Below are positions 39,801 through 47,765 of a stretch of 64,000 bases of DNA, in pieces. The DNA is from a bacterium (lineage in GTDB: Bacteria; Myxococcota_A; Bradymonadia; UBA7976; UBA1532). Made by a program: the position numbers and the translations under genes. Each line of letters opens with the position of its first letter. The first letter of the stretch is position 1. The notes beneath the pieces were generated by a model. The model was not told the origin of the DNA. It was given only the letters and a program-made list of their open reading frames with translations, and did no database searches. The stretch is from positions 62,001 through 126,000 of the forward strand of contig JAUHXC010000008.1 of NCBI GenBank assembly GCA_030427205.1, written 5' to 3'.

Positions 39801-41282
39801 CAGGCGGCGTCACGGCGACTCGTCGAGCGACCCGACGCCGCGCCCATCGACCGCGATCGGCTCGCTCGCCTCGACGCCCGCCTGACGCAGCGGCTCGATC
39901 TGAAGCCAGGGACCGACCTGCCCGCGCAGCTGCGGATCATCGCCCCCGATCGGCTGCGGGTCGACCGGGCCGGCGGCGCGCTCGAGGTGATCGGCGATCG
40001 GGTCGGCCCCATCGCGCGGCTGCCCGTCATCGCGACCGGCGGCCCGCTGGCCGTCGAGGTCGCGATGCAGACCCCGCGCCTGGAGTACGCCGGCGTGGTC
40101 GACATCGGCCTCGTCGCCCGGGCGCCCACCGGCGAGCGGCGGGCGCTGTTCCGCATCGAGAACGTCGCCTGGGGCGGCGGATCGGTCACCATGCAGCGGG
40201 CCATGCTCACCCGCCGCGGCGCCGATCAGATCGTCTTCTTCAACCGCCAGGCCCATACGCCGACCGGCGATCCGCTGCACGTCCGGGTGACCCTCGACCC
40301 CGGCGACGGTCGGATCGAGGTGGCCGAGTACACCACCGGCCAGCGCTGGAGCGATCAGCTGCCCGCCGATCGGCTGCCGCGGTCCGACGAGCGGCTGATG
40401 CTCGAGATCGGCAGCGCGGCCGGCGACTCGCCCTCGGGCGCGACGGTGCGCGCCCGCGTCGAGACGCTGCTGCTCGACGGGCTGGCCATCGATCGCGAGG
40501 CCCCGCTGACCGATCCGGCCTTGCACGTCGCCGGGCGCGCGCTGGCCGAGGGCCGGCCCGCGGTGACCCTCGACCGGCTCGGCGGGCGGGACGACGACGC
40601 CGCAGCCGCCCTGCGCGCAGCGGCGCTCTACGATCTGGGGCGCTTCGATACGGCCGACGAGATCGTGGGTGCCCGCCTGCCCGACCTCGTGCCCGGGGGG
40701 CCGTTCGACCAGATGCTGCGCGGGCGGGTGCGGCGCGACCCGCTGCACTTCGCGCCGCTGGTGCGCGCGGTGCTCGGCCCCGCCGCCGATGCGTGGCTGC
40801 AGCCAGCGTTCGCGGTGCACCTGGACAAGCACCCGCTCGACCCGGAGGTCCGGCTGGCCGCCCGAGCGCTGCTGATGGGCGCCGGCGGCGAGACCACCGC
40901 GCCCGAGGCCCGCATGGCGCTGCTGCTCGCCCGCTCGGCCGATCACCGGCGCGCCGGCCGCATCGGCGCCGCCCGGGCCGACCTCGAACGCTATCGGGCG
41001 CTGCTCGAGAGCCAGCCGCCGCCGGGCGCCGACGATCAGGTCACCCGCGGCAAGCAGTGGAGCCGCTATCACCGGCTGCGGGCCGAGAGCCGCGCGCAGG
41101 CGGGCGATCTGCCGGCGGCGATCGCGGCGGTGCGCGACGCGCTGGCCACCTCGCCCACCCCCGAGATCATGGCCGACCGGCTGCTGGCCAGCCCCGCGCT
41201 GCGTCCGCTGCACGCGCAACCCGTCTGGACCGAGGTCCGCCGCGCCGCCGCGTGGTCCGACCGCCCGGCCGGGGCCCGCTGA
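36870..41282 (+). CDS. Transmembrane Ser/Thr protein kinase with FG-GAP-like sensor
   Basis: The 1470-residue protein has an acidic N-terminal leader and a complete Hanks kinase (about 64-320: GSGGMG, Lys94, HRDLKPAN with Asp187, DFG with Asp205, GTPAYMAPEQ). A membrane helix at about 336-358 follows. The outer part contains helical repeats and FG-GAP/VCBS-like calcium-binding repeats (DVDGDGRPELFIG near 550, DLDGDGAPRLFALG near 630, DLDGDGLAELIVSY near 807). A beta-rich domain and TPR-like helices complete the C-terminus. FG-GAP repeats usually build integrin-like propellers, so an extracytoplasmic ligand or adhesion input is inferred. The start is GTG with GGAGG at a five-base spacer. It is divergent from the hybrid histidine kinase. 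Confidence 0.92.
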   Translation: MAHGGPPGDRDGADGGLIAEPAPSLVTSRPADDSTGPGTAGLTMSMDGAPADGDGAARPRKMGRYTLLAELGSGGMGIVYKAWDPALDRAVALKVLLAGRLASQRHLSRFLDEARAIARLDHPALVEVYDIGLVDGCPYFTMEFVAGHDLERAAADAPLDPVRACRLLARVARGLAEAHRQGIVHRDLKPANILVDTDDTPRLIDFGVARFLESSDTRTRTGQVVGTPAYMAPEQAMGRVDQIGPATDIFGLGATLYRVVTGFRPGRLDLGSLDGAPRDVLAICVTAMAEAPTERYPSMAALADELERFARGEPVQAALPGLWRRTRWRLREARGVLLGAAGAALLAAVSWLAVDAWDAHTAAEDLRRREDAAASRLDDALDEGRRLRADGDSDGAARVEEAVILRPEVQETRALARFHLQRAADATARHDRTAARGAAASAFAAARHPAETSASLVALGEVFAAEYRIDALRAIVERLARDAAGRRAADPLRLALAMGERRFAEAARLAERAADPRAPVLAALMHAHATPWTMEKLGVRRYHSPAPGDVDGDGRPELFIGHTPLWVDAPTLPRAPLPPLEPGTFVTPLGDGLAALQDADGRRLARLADGGWQTLTSLAGFSHFALGDLDGDGAPRLFALGGWRMGALAPDSAGVWRATRTHPPSEAGRIVPRAADIGRFAARGPALVVAAGGWLGYDLRIYQAAGGADATDGADGAADTLHLAAREKLGGVVSGALVERPDADPLIAVVVRSMLPEPRMFPPEQPAGRPEGIHLFEWTAAGLEAVRRVPLDSGQDDEFALHAADLDGDGLAELIVSYRNGRRPARIFPALGRHPPIPLVGLNVLATARLDADPAAELVVHDTASDRLWTLGVGDDPLPARPAQPLRDPEDHSGPPAIHELARLGLVHEAIDAWRREIRLGRAPADAAWHAARLAAASDRVIDAAGLFMRAAEGRRTTEALRRAARAYEDALDWPGAQAASRRLVERPDAAPIDRDRLARLDARLTQRLDLKPGTDLPAQLRIIAPDRLRVDRAGGALEVIGDRVGPIARLPVIATGGPLAVEVAMQTPRLEYAGVVDIGLVARAPTGERRALFRIENVAWGGGSVTMQRAMLTRRGADQIVFFNRQAHTPTGDPLHVRVTLDPGDGRIEVAEYTTGQRWSDQLPADRLPRSDERLMLEIGSAAGDSPSGATVRARVETLLLDGLAIDREAPLTDPALHVAGRALAEGRPAVTLDRLGGRDDDAAAALRAAALYDLGRFDTADEIVGARLPDLVPGGPFDQMLRGRVRRDPLHFAPLVRAVLGPAADAWLQPAFAVHLDKHPLDPEVRLAARALLMGAGGETTAPEARMALLLARSADHRRAGRIGAARADLERYRALLESQPPPGADDQVTRGKQWSRYHRLRAESRAQAGDLPAAIAAVRDALATSPTPEIMADRLLASPALRPLHAQPVWTEVRRAAAWSDRPAGAR

Positions 41283-41292
41283 CCCCCTCGGT

Positions 41293-42114
41293 TCACCGGG
41301 CCGAGCGGATCGGCAGCGCCCGGCGATAGACCCCGCCGGCAAAGACCCGCAATGGCTCATCGGCCGGCCGGTCGAAGCGGCCCACCAGCGAGTTGCCCGC
41401 GTGGTCTTCGAGCGCCGGGTCGACGAGCAGCGCGTGGTCGCCGGCCGCCCACGGGCGCTGCGGATCAAAGCGCCAGCGGTCGCCGGACGGGGAGACGGCC
41501 ACCGCGCCCGCGACGGGTCGCCCAGCGGGGTCGAGCAGCGCCATCCCCTGCTCGAGCAGCAGTCGATCCACCGGCTCGTCGAGCCGCACGACCAACGGAT
41601 CGCGGCCGCCCGCCGCCGGCGTGGTGACCGCCCAGCGCGCCGGCTCGATCCGCCGCGCGTCCACCGGCCCGACGGCCCAGCGCCGGGAGACCGTTCGACC
41701 CAGCGGGCGGCCTCGCGCATCGGGCAGCGTGCCGCGCACCACCAGCCGAACCGCGCCGCCCGCGCGCAGCGCGCGCCCGAGGCGGTCGTGGGCGATGAGC
41801 CCCGACTTCACCCGCCCCGGGTCGAAGAGGAGGGTCAGCCGGGTGCCGTCGGCGCTCCAGAACTCGTGCCCGCCGACGAAGAACGGCGCGTCGATCAACC
41901 GCCCGGCATCGTCGCGCAGCTCGACGTGTCCATCGACCGCGTCGGTGCGCATCGGGCGCTCGAAGTGCACGTAGATCCGCAGCGTATTCGCCGCCAGGGT
42001 CGGCGTATCGGGGGTGAAGCTCACCGCGCTCGCCGGCCCGGCGGTCAGCGCCAGCCAGAGCGCGGCCAGCATGCCTGCCGCCGACCGGCCGGGCCCCGGT
42101 GCCATGGGGCTCAC
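41293..42114 (-). CDS. Secreted Ig-like domain protein
   Basis: The 273-residue protein has a signal peptide ending ALTAGPASA (about residue 30). Three or so beta-sandwich units resembling bacterial Ig-like (Big_5-type) domains follow, with phrases such as LAANTLRIYVHFERPMR and ADGTRLTLLFDPGRVKSGL. Such domains bind or present other proteins and have no catalytic centre. The GTG at 42114 overlaps the TGA of the gene before it, which indicates coupling; an ATG three codons later is an alternative start. It is convergent with the Ser/Thr kinase at 36870, 10 bases away. The function is unknown. Confidence 0.75.
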   Translation of the reverse strand: MSPMAPGPGRSAAGMLAALWLALTAGPASAVSFTPDTPTLAANTLRIYVHFERPMRTDAVDGHVELRDDAGRLIDAPFFVGGHEFWSADGTRLTLLFDPGRVKSGLIAHDRLGRALRAGGAVRLVVRGTLPDARGRPLGRTVSRRWAVGPVDARRIEPARWAVTTPAAGGRDPLVVRLDEPVDRLLLEQGMALLDPAGRPVAGAVAVSPSGDRWRFDPQRPWAAGDHALLVDPALEDHAGNSLVGRFDRPADEPLRVFAGGVYRRALPIRSAR

Positions 42115-43379
42115 CGGCGGGCTCGCGGGCGGAAGCCCTCTTCCTGCTGCAGCATCGTCCGAAAGCCCGCCATCTCGTCGCCGCCCTTCGGCGGCGTATA
42201 GCCGGGCATATCGAACTCGCCGACGAAGTCGGTCAGGCGGAAGAACAGGTTCTTGCGCACCGAGAGCAGATCGGCGGTGCCGGTCTGCGGATCACGGCGC
42301 AGCCCGACGAGGCGCTCGGGCCCCTGGTCGGCGATGGCGAAGAAACCCACCATGGGCAGCTCCATGCCCGACAGCCCGGCCTTGCCGAAGCCCGCCGGCT
42401 TGTCGAGGCCCGGCGCCTTCGCCGCCGCGGCCAGCGCCGGCATCGGGATCATCACCGGGGCCCGCTGGCGGTTGAGCAGCAGCAGATACTCGCCCGCCAC
42501 GCCCTTGGGATCGGTCGCCGAGAACGCCAGGATGTCGGTGGGGGTATTGCCATAGCCCAGCTCGGCGATGGTCTTGCCCACCACCCGGGCGCCATGCTTC
42601 AGGCCATCGAGCGGGAAGAGCACCAGCGGGGTGCAGGTATACGCCGCGACGGCGTGCCAGACACCGCCGAGCTCGACCATCGTCTGCGCCCGGATGGGGG
42701 CCCGGGTCTCATTCTGAGCATGGGACGCGTGGTAGATCTGCAGCTTGGAGACCGCCGCCGACCCGCCGAAGGGGAACGGCACCCGCCGCAGCACCGCGTC
42801 GAAGGCGGTGCCCGAGGTGCCCGCGACGTACAGCGCGCCGCCGTGGAAGTCGAGATCGGTCACGGTGAAGTCGCGCAGCGTGCGCCCGCGGGGCAGCGGC
42901 ACCGCGTCGGCGACGACATCGGCGAGCCGGGCTTCGGTCGGTTTCGCCGCCGCGATGTCGATCGGCGCGACCCGCCCGTCGGCGGTGGCGGTGAAGACCG
43001 CGCCGGTGGTCTCTGCCCCGAAGCCGCTGCGCACCGCGACGTAGGCCACCCGCGCCGCGCGGTCGAACGCGATGTCGGTCAGCCGGATGCGATCGGCGGT
43101 GGTGCCCAGCTGGCCGGCGATGGTGCGATCGAGCCCGAACAGGTTGAAGTGCTTCGCCTCGGGCGCGGCGATCGATGGGCGCTGAAAGGCGACGAGGCGG
43201 CCGGCGCGGCTGTCGGCGACGACCACGGCCCCGTCGGGCCCGAGGGCGATGGCGTCGGCCGAGCCGAGAGCACCACCGGGGGCGGCGGACGCGGCGCCGG
43301 GCAGCGCCGACAGCGTCAACAGCGCCAGCGAGAGCGCAGCGCCCATGGACGGGCGGGTTCGGGGGAGCAGATGCAACAT
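42111..43379 (-). CDS. Secreted propeller-like protein
   Basis: The 422-residue protein has a clear signal peptide (to SALPGAASA, about residue 32) and repeated beta units resembling NHL/YVTN-type propellers (ADAIALGPDGAVVVADSRAGRLVAF, TDIAFDRAARVAYVAVRSG, VTDLDFHGGALYVAGT). The ATG at 43379 has a near-perfect AAGGAGGT three bases upstream, much better than any site for the longer frame. The frame upstream is open only through a short tandem repeat. Its stop overlaps the start of the Ig-like gene, so the two secreted proteins probably act together. It is divergent from a LysR regulator, which may control it. No catalytic residues are evident. Confidence 0.8.
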   Translation of the reverse strand: MLHLLPRTRPSMGAALSLALLTLSALPGAASAAPGGALGSADAIALGPDGAVVVADSRAGRLVAFQRPSIAAPEAKHFNLFGLDRTIAGQLGTTADRIRLTDIAFDRAARVAYVAVRSGFGAETTGAVFTATADGRVAPIDIAAAKPTEARLADVVADAVPLPRGRTLRDFTVTDLDFHGGALYVAGTSGTAFDAVLRRVPFPFGGSAAVSKLQIYHASHAQNETRAPIRAQTMVELGGVWHAVAAYTCTPLVLFPLDGLKHGARVVGKTIAELGYGNTPTDILAFSATDPKGVAGEYLLLLNRQRAPVMIPMPALAAAAKAPGLDKPAGFGKAGLSGMELPMVGFFAIADQGPERLVGLRRDPQTGTADLLSVRKNLFFRLTDFVGEFDMPGYTPPKGGDEMAGFRTMLQQEEGFRPRARR

Positions 43380-43420
43380 GGGACCTCCTTGCGATGCATG
43401 GATCGGTGGCGCGCCCCGCA

Positions 43421-43475
43421 TGGCATCCGGCGTGGCATCCGGCGTGGCATCTGACATGATATCTGACATGATATG
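43421..43475. repeat. Two adjacent 12-bp tandem duplications
   Basis: TGGCATCCGGCG occurs twice (43421-43432, 43433-43444) and is followed by a third TGGCATC. Directly after, TGACATGATATC and TGACATGATATG (43452-43475) form a second pair. They lie between the start of the secreted propeller gene and the LysR gene, and could be operator half-sites on one helix face or slippage products. Confidence 0.7.
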
Positions 43476-43635
43476 CCATGCTCGGGCGGACGCCGCGTCG
43501 TCGGTCTTCGACAGGCAGCTTGCGGGCGCAGTACGAACATAGGCGCCCCTCGCAGGCTCCACAACGGCCAACCTCGGGCGCCTTCATCCCATAAATGCAA
43601 TGAAACTCAGGCATGATCCGTGCAAAATACGCATC

Positions 43636-44535
43636 ATGCTCGATCTGAATGCCATGGTGATGTTCGCCCACATCGTGCAAGACGGCAGCTTCGCCGCCGC
43701 CGCGCGCCGCTCGGCGGTCTCGACGTCGACGCTCAGCCGACGGATCGCCCAGCTCGAAGACGCGGTCGGCGCCCGGCTGCTCGAGCGCGACTCGCGCAAC
43801 CTGCGCATGACGCCGGCCGGCGAGGTCTTCCTCGAGCGCTGCCGGCGCATCGCCGCCGAGGCCGACCTCGCCGCGGACGACGCCGACATGCTGCACGGCG
43901 AACCGCGCGGGCGGCTGCGGATCTCGGCGTCACCGCTGTTCTCCCAGGCGGTGCTCGCCCGCCTGCTGCCCGACTTCCTCGCCCGCTATCCGGCCGTCGA
44001 GCTCGACCTGCACGTCACCGTGCGGCGGGTCGCGGTGATCGAAGAAGGCTTCGACGTGGTCATCCGGGCGGGCAAACCCCGGGCGAGCAGCCTGATCGCC
44101 CGCCGGCTCGGCGAGTCGACGAGTTATCTCGTCGCGACCCGCGCCTGGCTCGACGGGGTCGATGCGATCGCCCACCCGGCCGATCTCGAGCACGCCGGCT
44201 GCCTGGTCTACAGCCCGCGCAGCGGCCCGGTGCGCTGGCGCTTCACCCAGGGTGATGACGCGGTGACCGTCGAGGCCGACGGCGCGCGGGTCAACGACCT
44301 GCTGACATTGCAGCAGCTGTCATTGGCCGGCGCGGGGCCGACGGTGCTGCCCGCGCTGCTGTGTATCGAGGCCCTGCGCGACGGGCGGCTGGTGCGGCTG
44401 CTGCCGGCGTGGTCGCTGCCGTCGATGCCAGTCGTGGCGCTGTATCCCAGCCGGCGGCACGTGGCGCCGGCGGTGCGGGCGTTCATCGACGCGGTCGTGG
44501 CGCATGTCGCGGCCCATCCGTGGCGGCTGCAGTGA
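43636..44535 (+). CDS. LysR-type transcriptional regulator
   Basis: The 299-residue protein has the N-terminal winged helix-turn-helix of the family (FAHIVQDGSFAAAARRSAVSTSTLSRRIAQLEDAVGARLLERDSR split across residues 8-55). The periplasmic-binding-like effector domain follows (RGRLRISASPLF onward). It would bind DNA as a dimer or tetramer and respond to a small co-inducer. ATG 43636 gives the canonical family start; an earlier ATG at 43600 adds 12 atypical residues. LysR proteins commonly regulate divergent neighbours, which points to the secreted pair at 42111-43379. The duplicated 12-mers in the shared region are candidate binding sites. Confidence 0.9.
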   Translation: MLDLNAMVMFAHIVQDGSFAAAARRSAVSTSTLSRRIAQLEDAVGARLLERDSRNLRMTPAGEVFLERCRRIAAEADLAADDADMLHGEPRGRLRISASPLFSQAVLARLLPDFLARYPAVELDLHVTVRRVAVIEEGFDVVIRAGKPRASSLIARRLGESTSYLVATRAWLDGVDAIAHPADLEHAGCLVYSPRSGPVRWRFTQGDDAVTVEADGARVNDLLTLQQLSLAGAGPTVLPALLCIEALRDGRLVRLLPAWSLPSMPVVALYPSRRHVAPAVRAFIDAVVAHVAAHPWRLQ

Positions 44536-44572
44536 GCAGACCGGGTCCAGGGGGGCAGTAGAGGCGGGCATA

Positions 44573-44590
44573 CCCGGCGACGACGCCGGG
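44573..44590. terminator. Bidirectional stem-loop between lysR-type gene and ndk
   Basis: CCCGGCG-ACGA-CGCCGGG is a perfect 7-bp stem with a 4-base loop, placed between two convergent stops. The symmetric hairpin could serve both transcripts. There is no T-tract. Confidence 0.5.
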
Positions 44591-44598
44591 CGGCCGGA

Positions 44599-45057
44599 TC
44601 ACTCGTAGATCGAGCCGGCGAGGGGCAGGGTCCAGTCGACGAGCTGGCCCTTGTCGAACCACAGGCCGATCTCGCGCTCGGCGGTCTCGACCGAGTCGCT
44701 GCCGTGCACCACGTTGCGGCCGATGTCGATGCCGAAGTCACCGCGGATGGTGCCCGGCTTCGAGGCGAGCGGGTTGGTCTCGCCGAGCATGGCGCGGCCC
44801 TGCTTGACGACGTCCTTGCCCTCCCAGACCATCGGCACCACCGGGCCCGAGCCGATGAACTTCACCAGGCCGGGGAAGAACGGCTTGTCCGCCAGCGCGC
44901 CGTAGTGCTGCTGCAGCAGCGCCTCGTCGGCCACCATGAACTTCATGGCGACGAGCTTGAAGCCGCGCCGCTCGAAGCGGCTGATGATCTCGGCGACGAG
45001 CCCGCGGGCGACGCCGTCGGGCTTGATCATGATGAAAGTGCGCTCGGTGTTGCTCAT
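44599..45057 (-). CDS. ndk: Nucleoside diphosphate kinase
   Basis: The 152-residue protein shows the whole family pattern: [12 protein letters not shown] near the start, [31 protein letters not shown] and the active-site NVVHGSDS with phospho-His118. It transfers the terminal phosphate from ATP to other nucleoside diphosphates to balance NTP and dNTP pools. GGAGAG precedes the ATG at 45057. It is somewhat longer than the common 140-145 residues because of the C-terminal [16 protein letters not shown] extension, which is seen in part of the family. Confidence 0.97.
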   Translation of the reverse strand: MSNTERTFIMIKPDGVARGLVAEIISRFERRGFKLVAMKFMVADEALLQQHYGALADKPFFPGLVKFIGSGPVVPMVWEGKDVVKQGRAMLGETNPLASKPGTIRGDFGIDIGRNVVHGSDSVETAEREIGLWFDKGQLVDWTLPLAGSIYE

Positions 45058-45196
45058 GGATCTCTCCGTTCGGTGAAGGACTTCGGCCGCATCGTGCGCG
45101 GCCGGGCGCGGGGAGTCTGCACAAGCGGGCGCTCGACCGCAAGCGCTGCTTCATCGACACCGCCACGGGCATCGCCGCGCACGCTGCACCGCACGC

Positions 45197-46201
45197 TCAG
45201 GGCGCGGCGCGCGCGTCGGGATCGTCCTCTTCGCCCTCGCCTTCACCTTCACCCTCGCCGCCGTCGTCGCCCTCGCCCTCCTCACCGCCCTCGCCCCCGT
45301 CGTCTTCGACGTCGCAGAACGCGCAATACAGCGGCGGCCGCAGCTCCTCGCAGCGGTCGAGGTCGACATTCAGCGGACACAGCCCCCACTCGCTCAGGCC
45401 GCTGCGGCAGTCGAGATCGGGCAGCAGAATCGGCGCGATCTGATCGATCCGCCCGAACCTGATCGGGCTGCGCTCGTCTTCGGGCGCGGCGAAGCGGGTG
45501 CCCTGGCGGTGATCGCACCAGTCATCGGTCGGCGCGACCCGATGGAACCCGGGCGCGAAGCGGCCCAGCGTCGGATCGTCGAGCCCGGTCGGCGTGAACA
45601 GGACCGCCAGCTCGGTGGTGCCGCCGAGCACGCTCTCGTACGCCGGGTCGATGCTGCCGTCGCCGTCGAGATCTTCGAACGCCACCAGCACGCCGACCGC
45701 GTAGTCGCCCGCCGCGGTGCGGCGCAGGGTCGAGTCGGGCGGCGGCTGGTAGACCGTCAGCCGATAGGTCGCCGGCAGCCCCGGGTCGATGGTGCTCGCC
45801 TGCTCGAACGGCGCGCCGCCGCGCCCGGGATCGCTCCAGATCAAGCTCACGCCGAGCACCACCTCGCTGCTGAAGAGCGCGACGTCGGCCCCCTCCCCCG
45901 CCAGGCAGGCCTCGAGATCGTCGAAGCAGCGGTCGGCCGCCGGGCACGGGGCGTCCTCGTCGCCCGCGGCCTCACAGGCGGCGAAGGCGTCTTCCGAGCA
46001 CAGCTCCGCCTCGCCCTGGCACTCGGCGAGCGCCACCACCTGCTCGAAGTCCGCCAGGATCAAGGGCCCGGCGACCGTATACAGCGGCTCGCCGGGATAG
46101 GCCCCATCGGCCAGCGAGTCGCCGCAGCCGGCCATACCCAGGCCGGCTGCCGGCAGACCGGCCAGCAGGCCGACGAGGGCGACGGCGCGGCGCGCGCGCA
46201 T
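45197..46201 (-). CDS. Acidic lipoprotein, last gene of the ECF-sigma operon
   Basis: The 334-residue lipoprotein has a signal ending LGMAGC (Cys26). The N-terminal third carries spaced Cys (ECQGEAELCSEDAFAAC, APCPAADRC, LEACLAG). A beta-rich middle includes an EF-hand-like DLDGDGSIDP. A C-terminal Cys cluster (CAFCDVEDD) leads to a low-complexity Gly/Glu/Asp tail. The acidic tail resembles the insertion in the lipoprotein at 54652. It starts five bases after the stop of the caspase-like gene; an ATG at 46216 overlapping that stop is an alternative. The position suggests an envelope component controlled by the sigma factor. No known family is recognised. Confidence 0.75.
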   Translation of the reverse strand: MRARRAVALVGLLAGLPAAGLGMAGCGDSLADGAYPGEPLYTVAGPLILADFEQVVALAECQGEAELCSEDAFAACEAAGDEDAPCPAADRCFDDLEACLAGEGADVALFSSEVVLGVSLIWSDPGRGGAPFEQASTIDPGLPATYRLTVYQPPPDSTLRRTAAGDYAVGVLVAFEDLDGDGSIDPAYESVLGGTTELAVLFTPTGLDDPTLGRFAPGFHRVAPTDDWCDHRQGTRFAAPEDERSPIRFGRIDQIAPILLPDLDCRSGLSEWGLCPLNVDLDRCEELRPPLYCAFCDVEDDGGEGGEEGEGDDGGEGEGEGEGEEDDPDARAAP

Positions 46202-46205
46202 CCCA

Positions 46206-47765
46206 TCACGGTACATAGACGGTCACCCCCAGGCCGACGAACGGCGCCGCGGTCAGCGCCGGGCCGTCGCCGCCCGGCAGGATGTAGCCGTCGAGCCCGC
46301 CCGACAGCCGCGCGCTCAGCGCCGGCAGGACGGCGTACTCCGCCCGCAGCAGCGCGCCCGCCCGACCGGCGAGCGCGTCCCGGGTCGGCGCCTGACCGCT
46401 GGTGGTGAAGTCCTGGCGGATCCACTCGCCGCCGACCCGCAGCCCGAAGCCCAGCGACAGCCGCCCCAGGTCGAAGAGCCGCAGCGCGCCCACGTCGGCG
46501 CCGAGCTGATGCTGCGCCAGCGCCAGCCCGGTAGTGTCGTGGGCCAGCCCGCCGTAGCGCAGCCGCAGCTCGACCGCCACCGCCTCGAAGTCGGCCCGCG
46601 CGCCCACCGCGCCGAAGCCGGCCAGCCCCAGCCCCTGCTCGACCGATCCGCCGGCCTCGCCCTCGGCCAGCGCGCCCCAGACCGAGCGCCGCCCGCGATC
46701 GTAGCCCTTGCGCACCGTCAGGCCGTACGGCATGCGCTGCAGGCCCTTGGCGGTGATGGTCGTCGCGCCGCCCGGGCGCACGTCGGCGAGCCCCTCGAAG
46801 ATCGCGTCGGCGGTGCGCCGGCGCAGGGTATAGGCCCCCGGCTCGACGAGCAGCTCGGTGCCGCCCGCCGAGCGCACCTCTTCGACGCCCGGCCCGCGCC
46901 CGTCGCGCGGCAACAGCAGCCAATGCCCGTCGGGTTCGAGCCGCAGCCGCCCCAGCCCGCCGCTCTGCGCCAGCCGGGTGACCACGAGATCTTCGCGCCC
47001 GCGCATGCGAAAGGCATAGGTCGGGTGCTGCACCACCGGCGCCCGGCTGGTCGCGCGCAGGGTCTCTTCATAGGCGTAGCGATAGGCCTCCGACAGCGTG
47101 ACCCGCCGATCGCCCGAGGCATCGGCCGCGCCGAGCAGGCCGTTGACGAAGTGATGGCTGAAGATGCCCCCGCCCAGCTGATCGGACTCCTGCGAGCTCT
47201 CGCCCTGGGCCGAGCTGGTGATGATGGCGCTGCCCTCGCTCTCGAGGCGATCGGTCGCGCGAATTCGAAACGGCTGCACCTGCCGCGCGCCCTTGACCCG
47301 GGTCAGCGCGCCCGAGCGGCAGGCGTCGACCACCAGCACCGACAGGGCGCTGCCGCTGCCGGCCACCGCGCCCTGCAGGTGATCGAGCGGCAGGCGCGCG
47401 TTGCCCAGGTGCAGCGCGCGGGCGTCGGCGTGGCCGCTGTAGTAGACGAAGAGCACCGTCTCGTCGCCGGCGGCCCGGCGCTCGGCGGCCCGCTCGGCCA
47501 GCCGGGCCAGCGCCCGCTCGACCGTCGCCGGATCGGGGCCGCGCAGCAGCACCAGATCTTCCGGCGGCACCCCGCCGAAGCGGGTCAGCACGTCGGCGAA
47601 GCGGCTCGCGTCGCGCTCGGCATAGCGCAGCGGCGTCTCGTCGGGCTCGCCCAGGTTGGCCCCGATCACCAGCGCCATGCGGCTCTGACCCGCCTCGGCC
47701 GGCGCGGCCGGCGTCAGCGTCGCCAGCGCCAGCGCCAGCAGCGCGAGGGGCAGCCGCGGGCTCAT
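46206..47765 (-). CDS. Caspase-like (peptidase C14/metacaspase-type) exported protein
   Basis: The 519-residue protein has a signal peptide (about 1-26) and a caspase-fold domain (about 28-265). The first strand is RMALVIGAN, the catalytic His112 is in YYSGHAD, and the catalytic Cys149 is in VVDACRSG, both as in prokaryotic metacaspase-like proteins. A DGDRRVTLSEAY segment recalls an EF-hand-like loop. The C-terminal 200 residues look like a beta-rich outer-surface domain. It would cleave after basic or other residues in the periplasm or outside; the substrate is unknown. Its ATG overlaps the anti-sigma gene stop (ATGA) and the acidic lipoprotein follows, so it is the effector-like gene of the sigma operon. 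Confidence 0.88.
   Translation of the reverse strand: MSPRLPLALLALALATLTPAAPAEAGQSRMALVIGANLGEPDETPLRYAERDASRFADVLTRFGGVPPEDLVLLRGPDPATVERALARLAERAAERRAAGDETVLFVYYSGHADARALHLGNARLPLDHLQGAVAGSGSALSVLVVDACRSGALTRVKGARQVQPFRIRATDRLESEGSAIITSSAQGESSQESDQLGGGIFSHHFVNGLLGAADASGDRRVTLSEAYRYAYEETLRATSRAPVVQHPTYAFRMRGREDLVVTRLAQSGGLGRLRLEPDGHWLLLPRDGRGPGVEEVRSAGGTELLVEPGAYTLRRRTADAIFEGLADVRPGGATTITAKGLQRMPYGLTVRKGYDRGRRSVWGALAEGEAGGSVEQGLGLAGFGAVGARADFEAVAVELRLRYGGLAHDTTGLALAQHQLGADVGALRLFDLGRLSLGFGLRVGGEWIRQDFTTSGQAPTRDALAGRAGALLRAEYAVLPALSARLSGGLDGYILPGGDGPALTAAPFVGLGVTVYVP

Noticed and set aside
43421..43475. Tandem 12-mers as a CRISPR-like array
   Set aside because: Only two copies of each unit, no spacers and no cas genes nearby.
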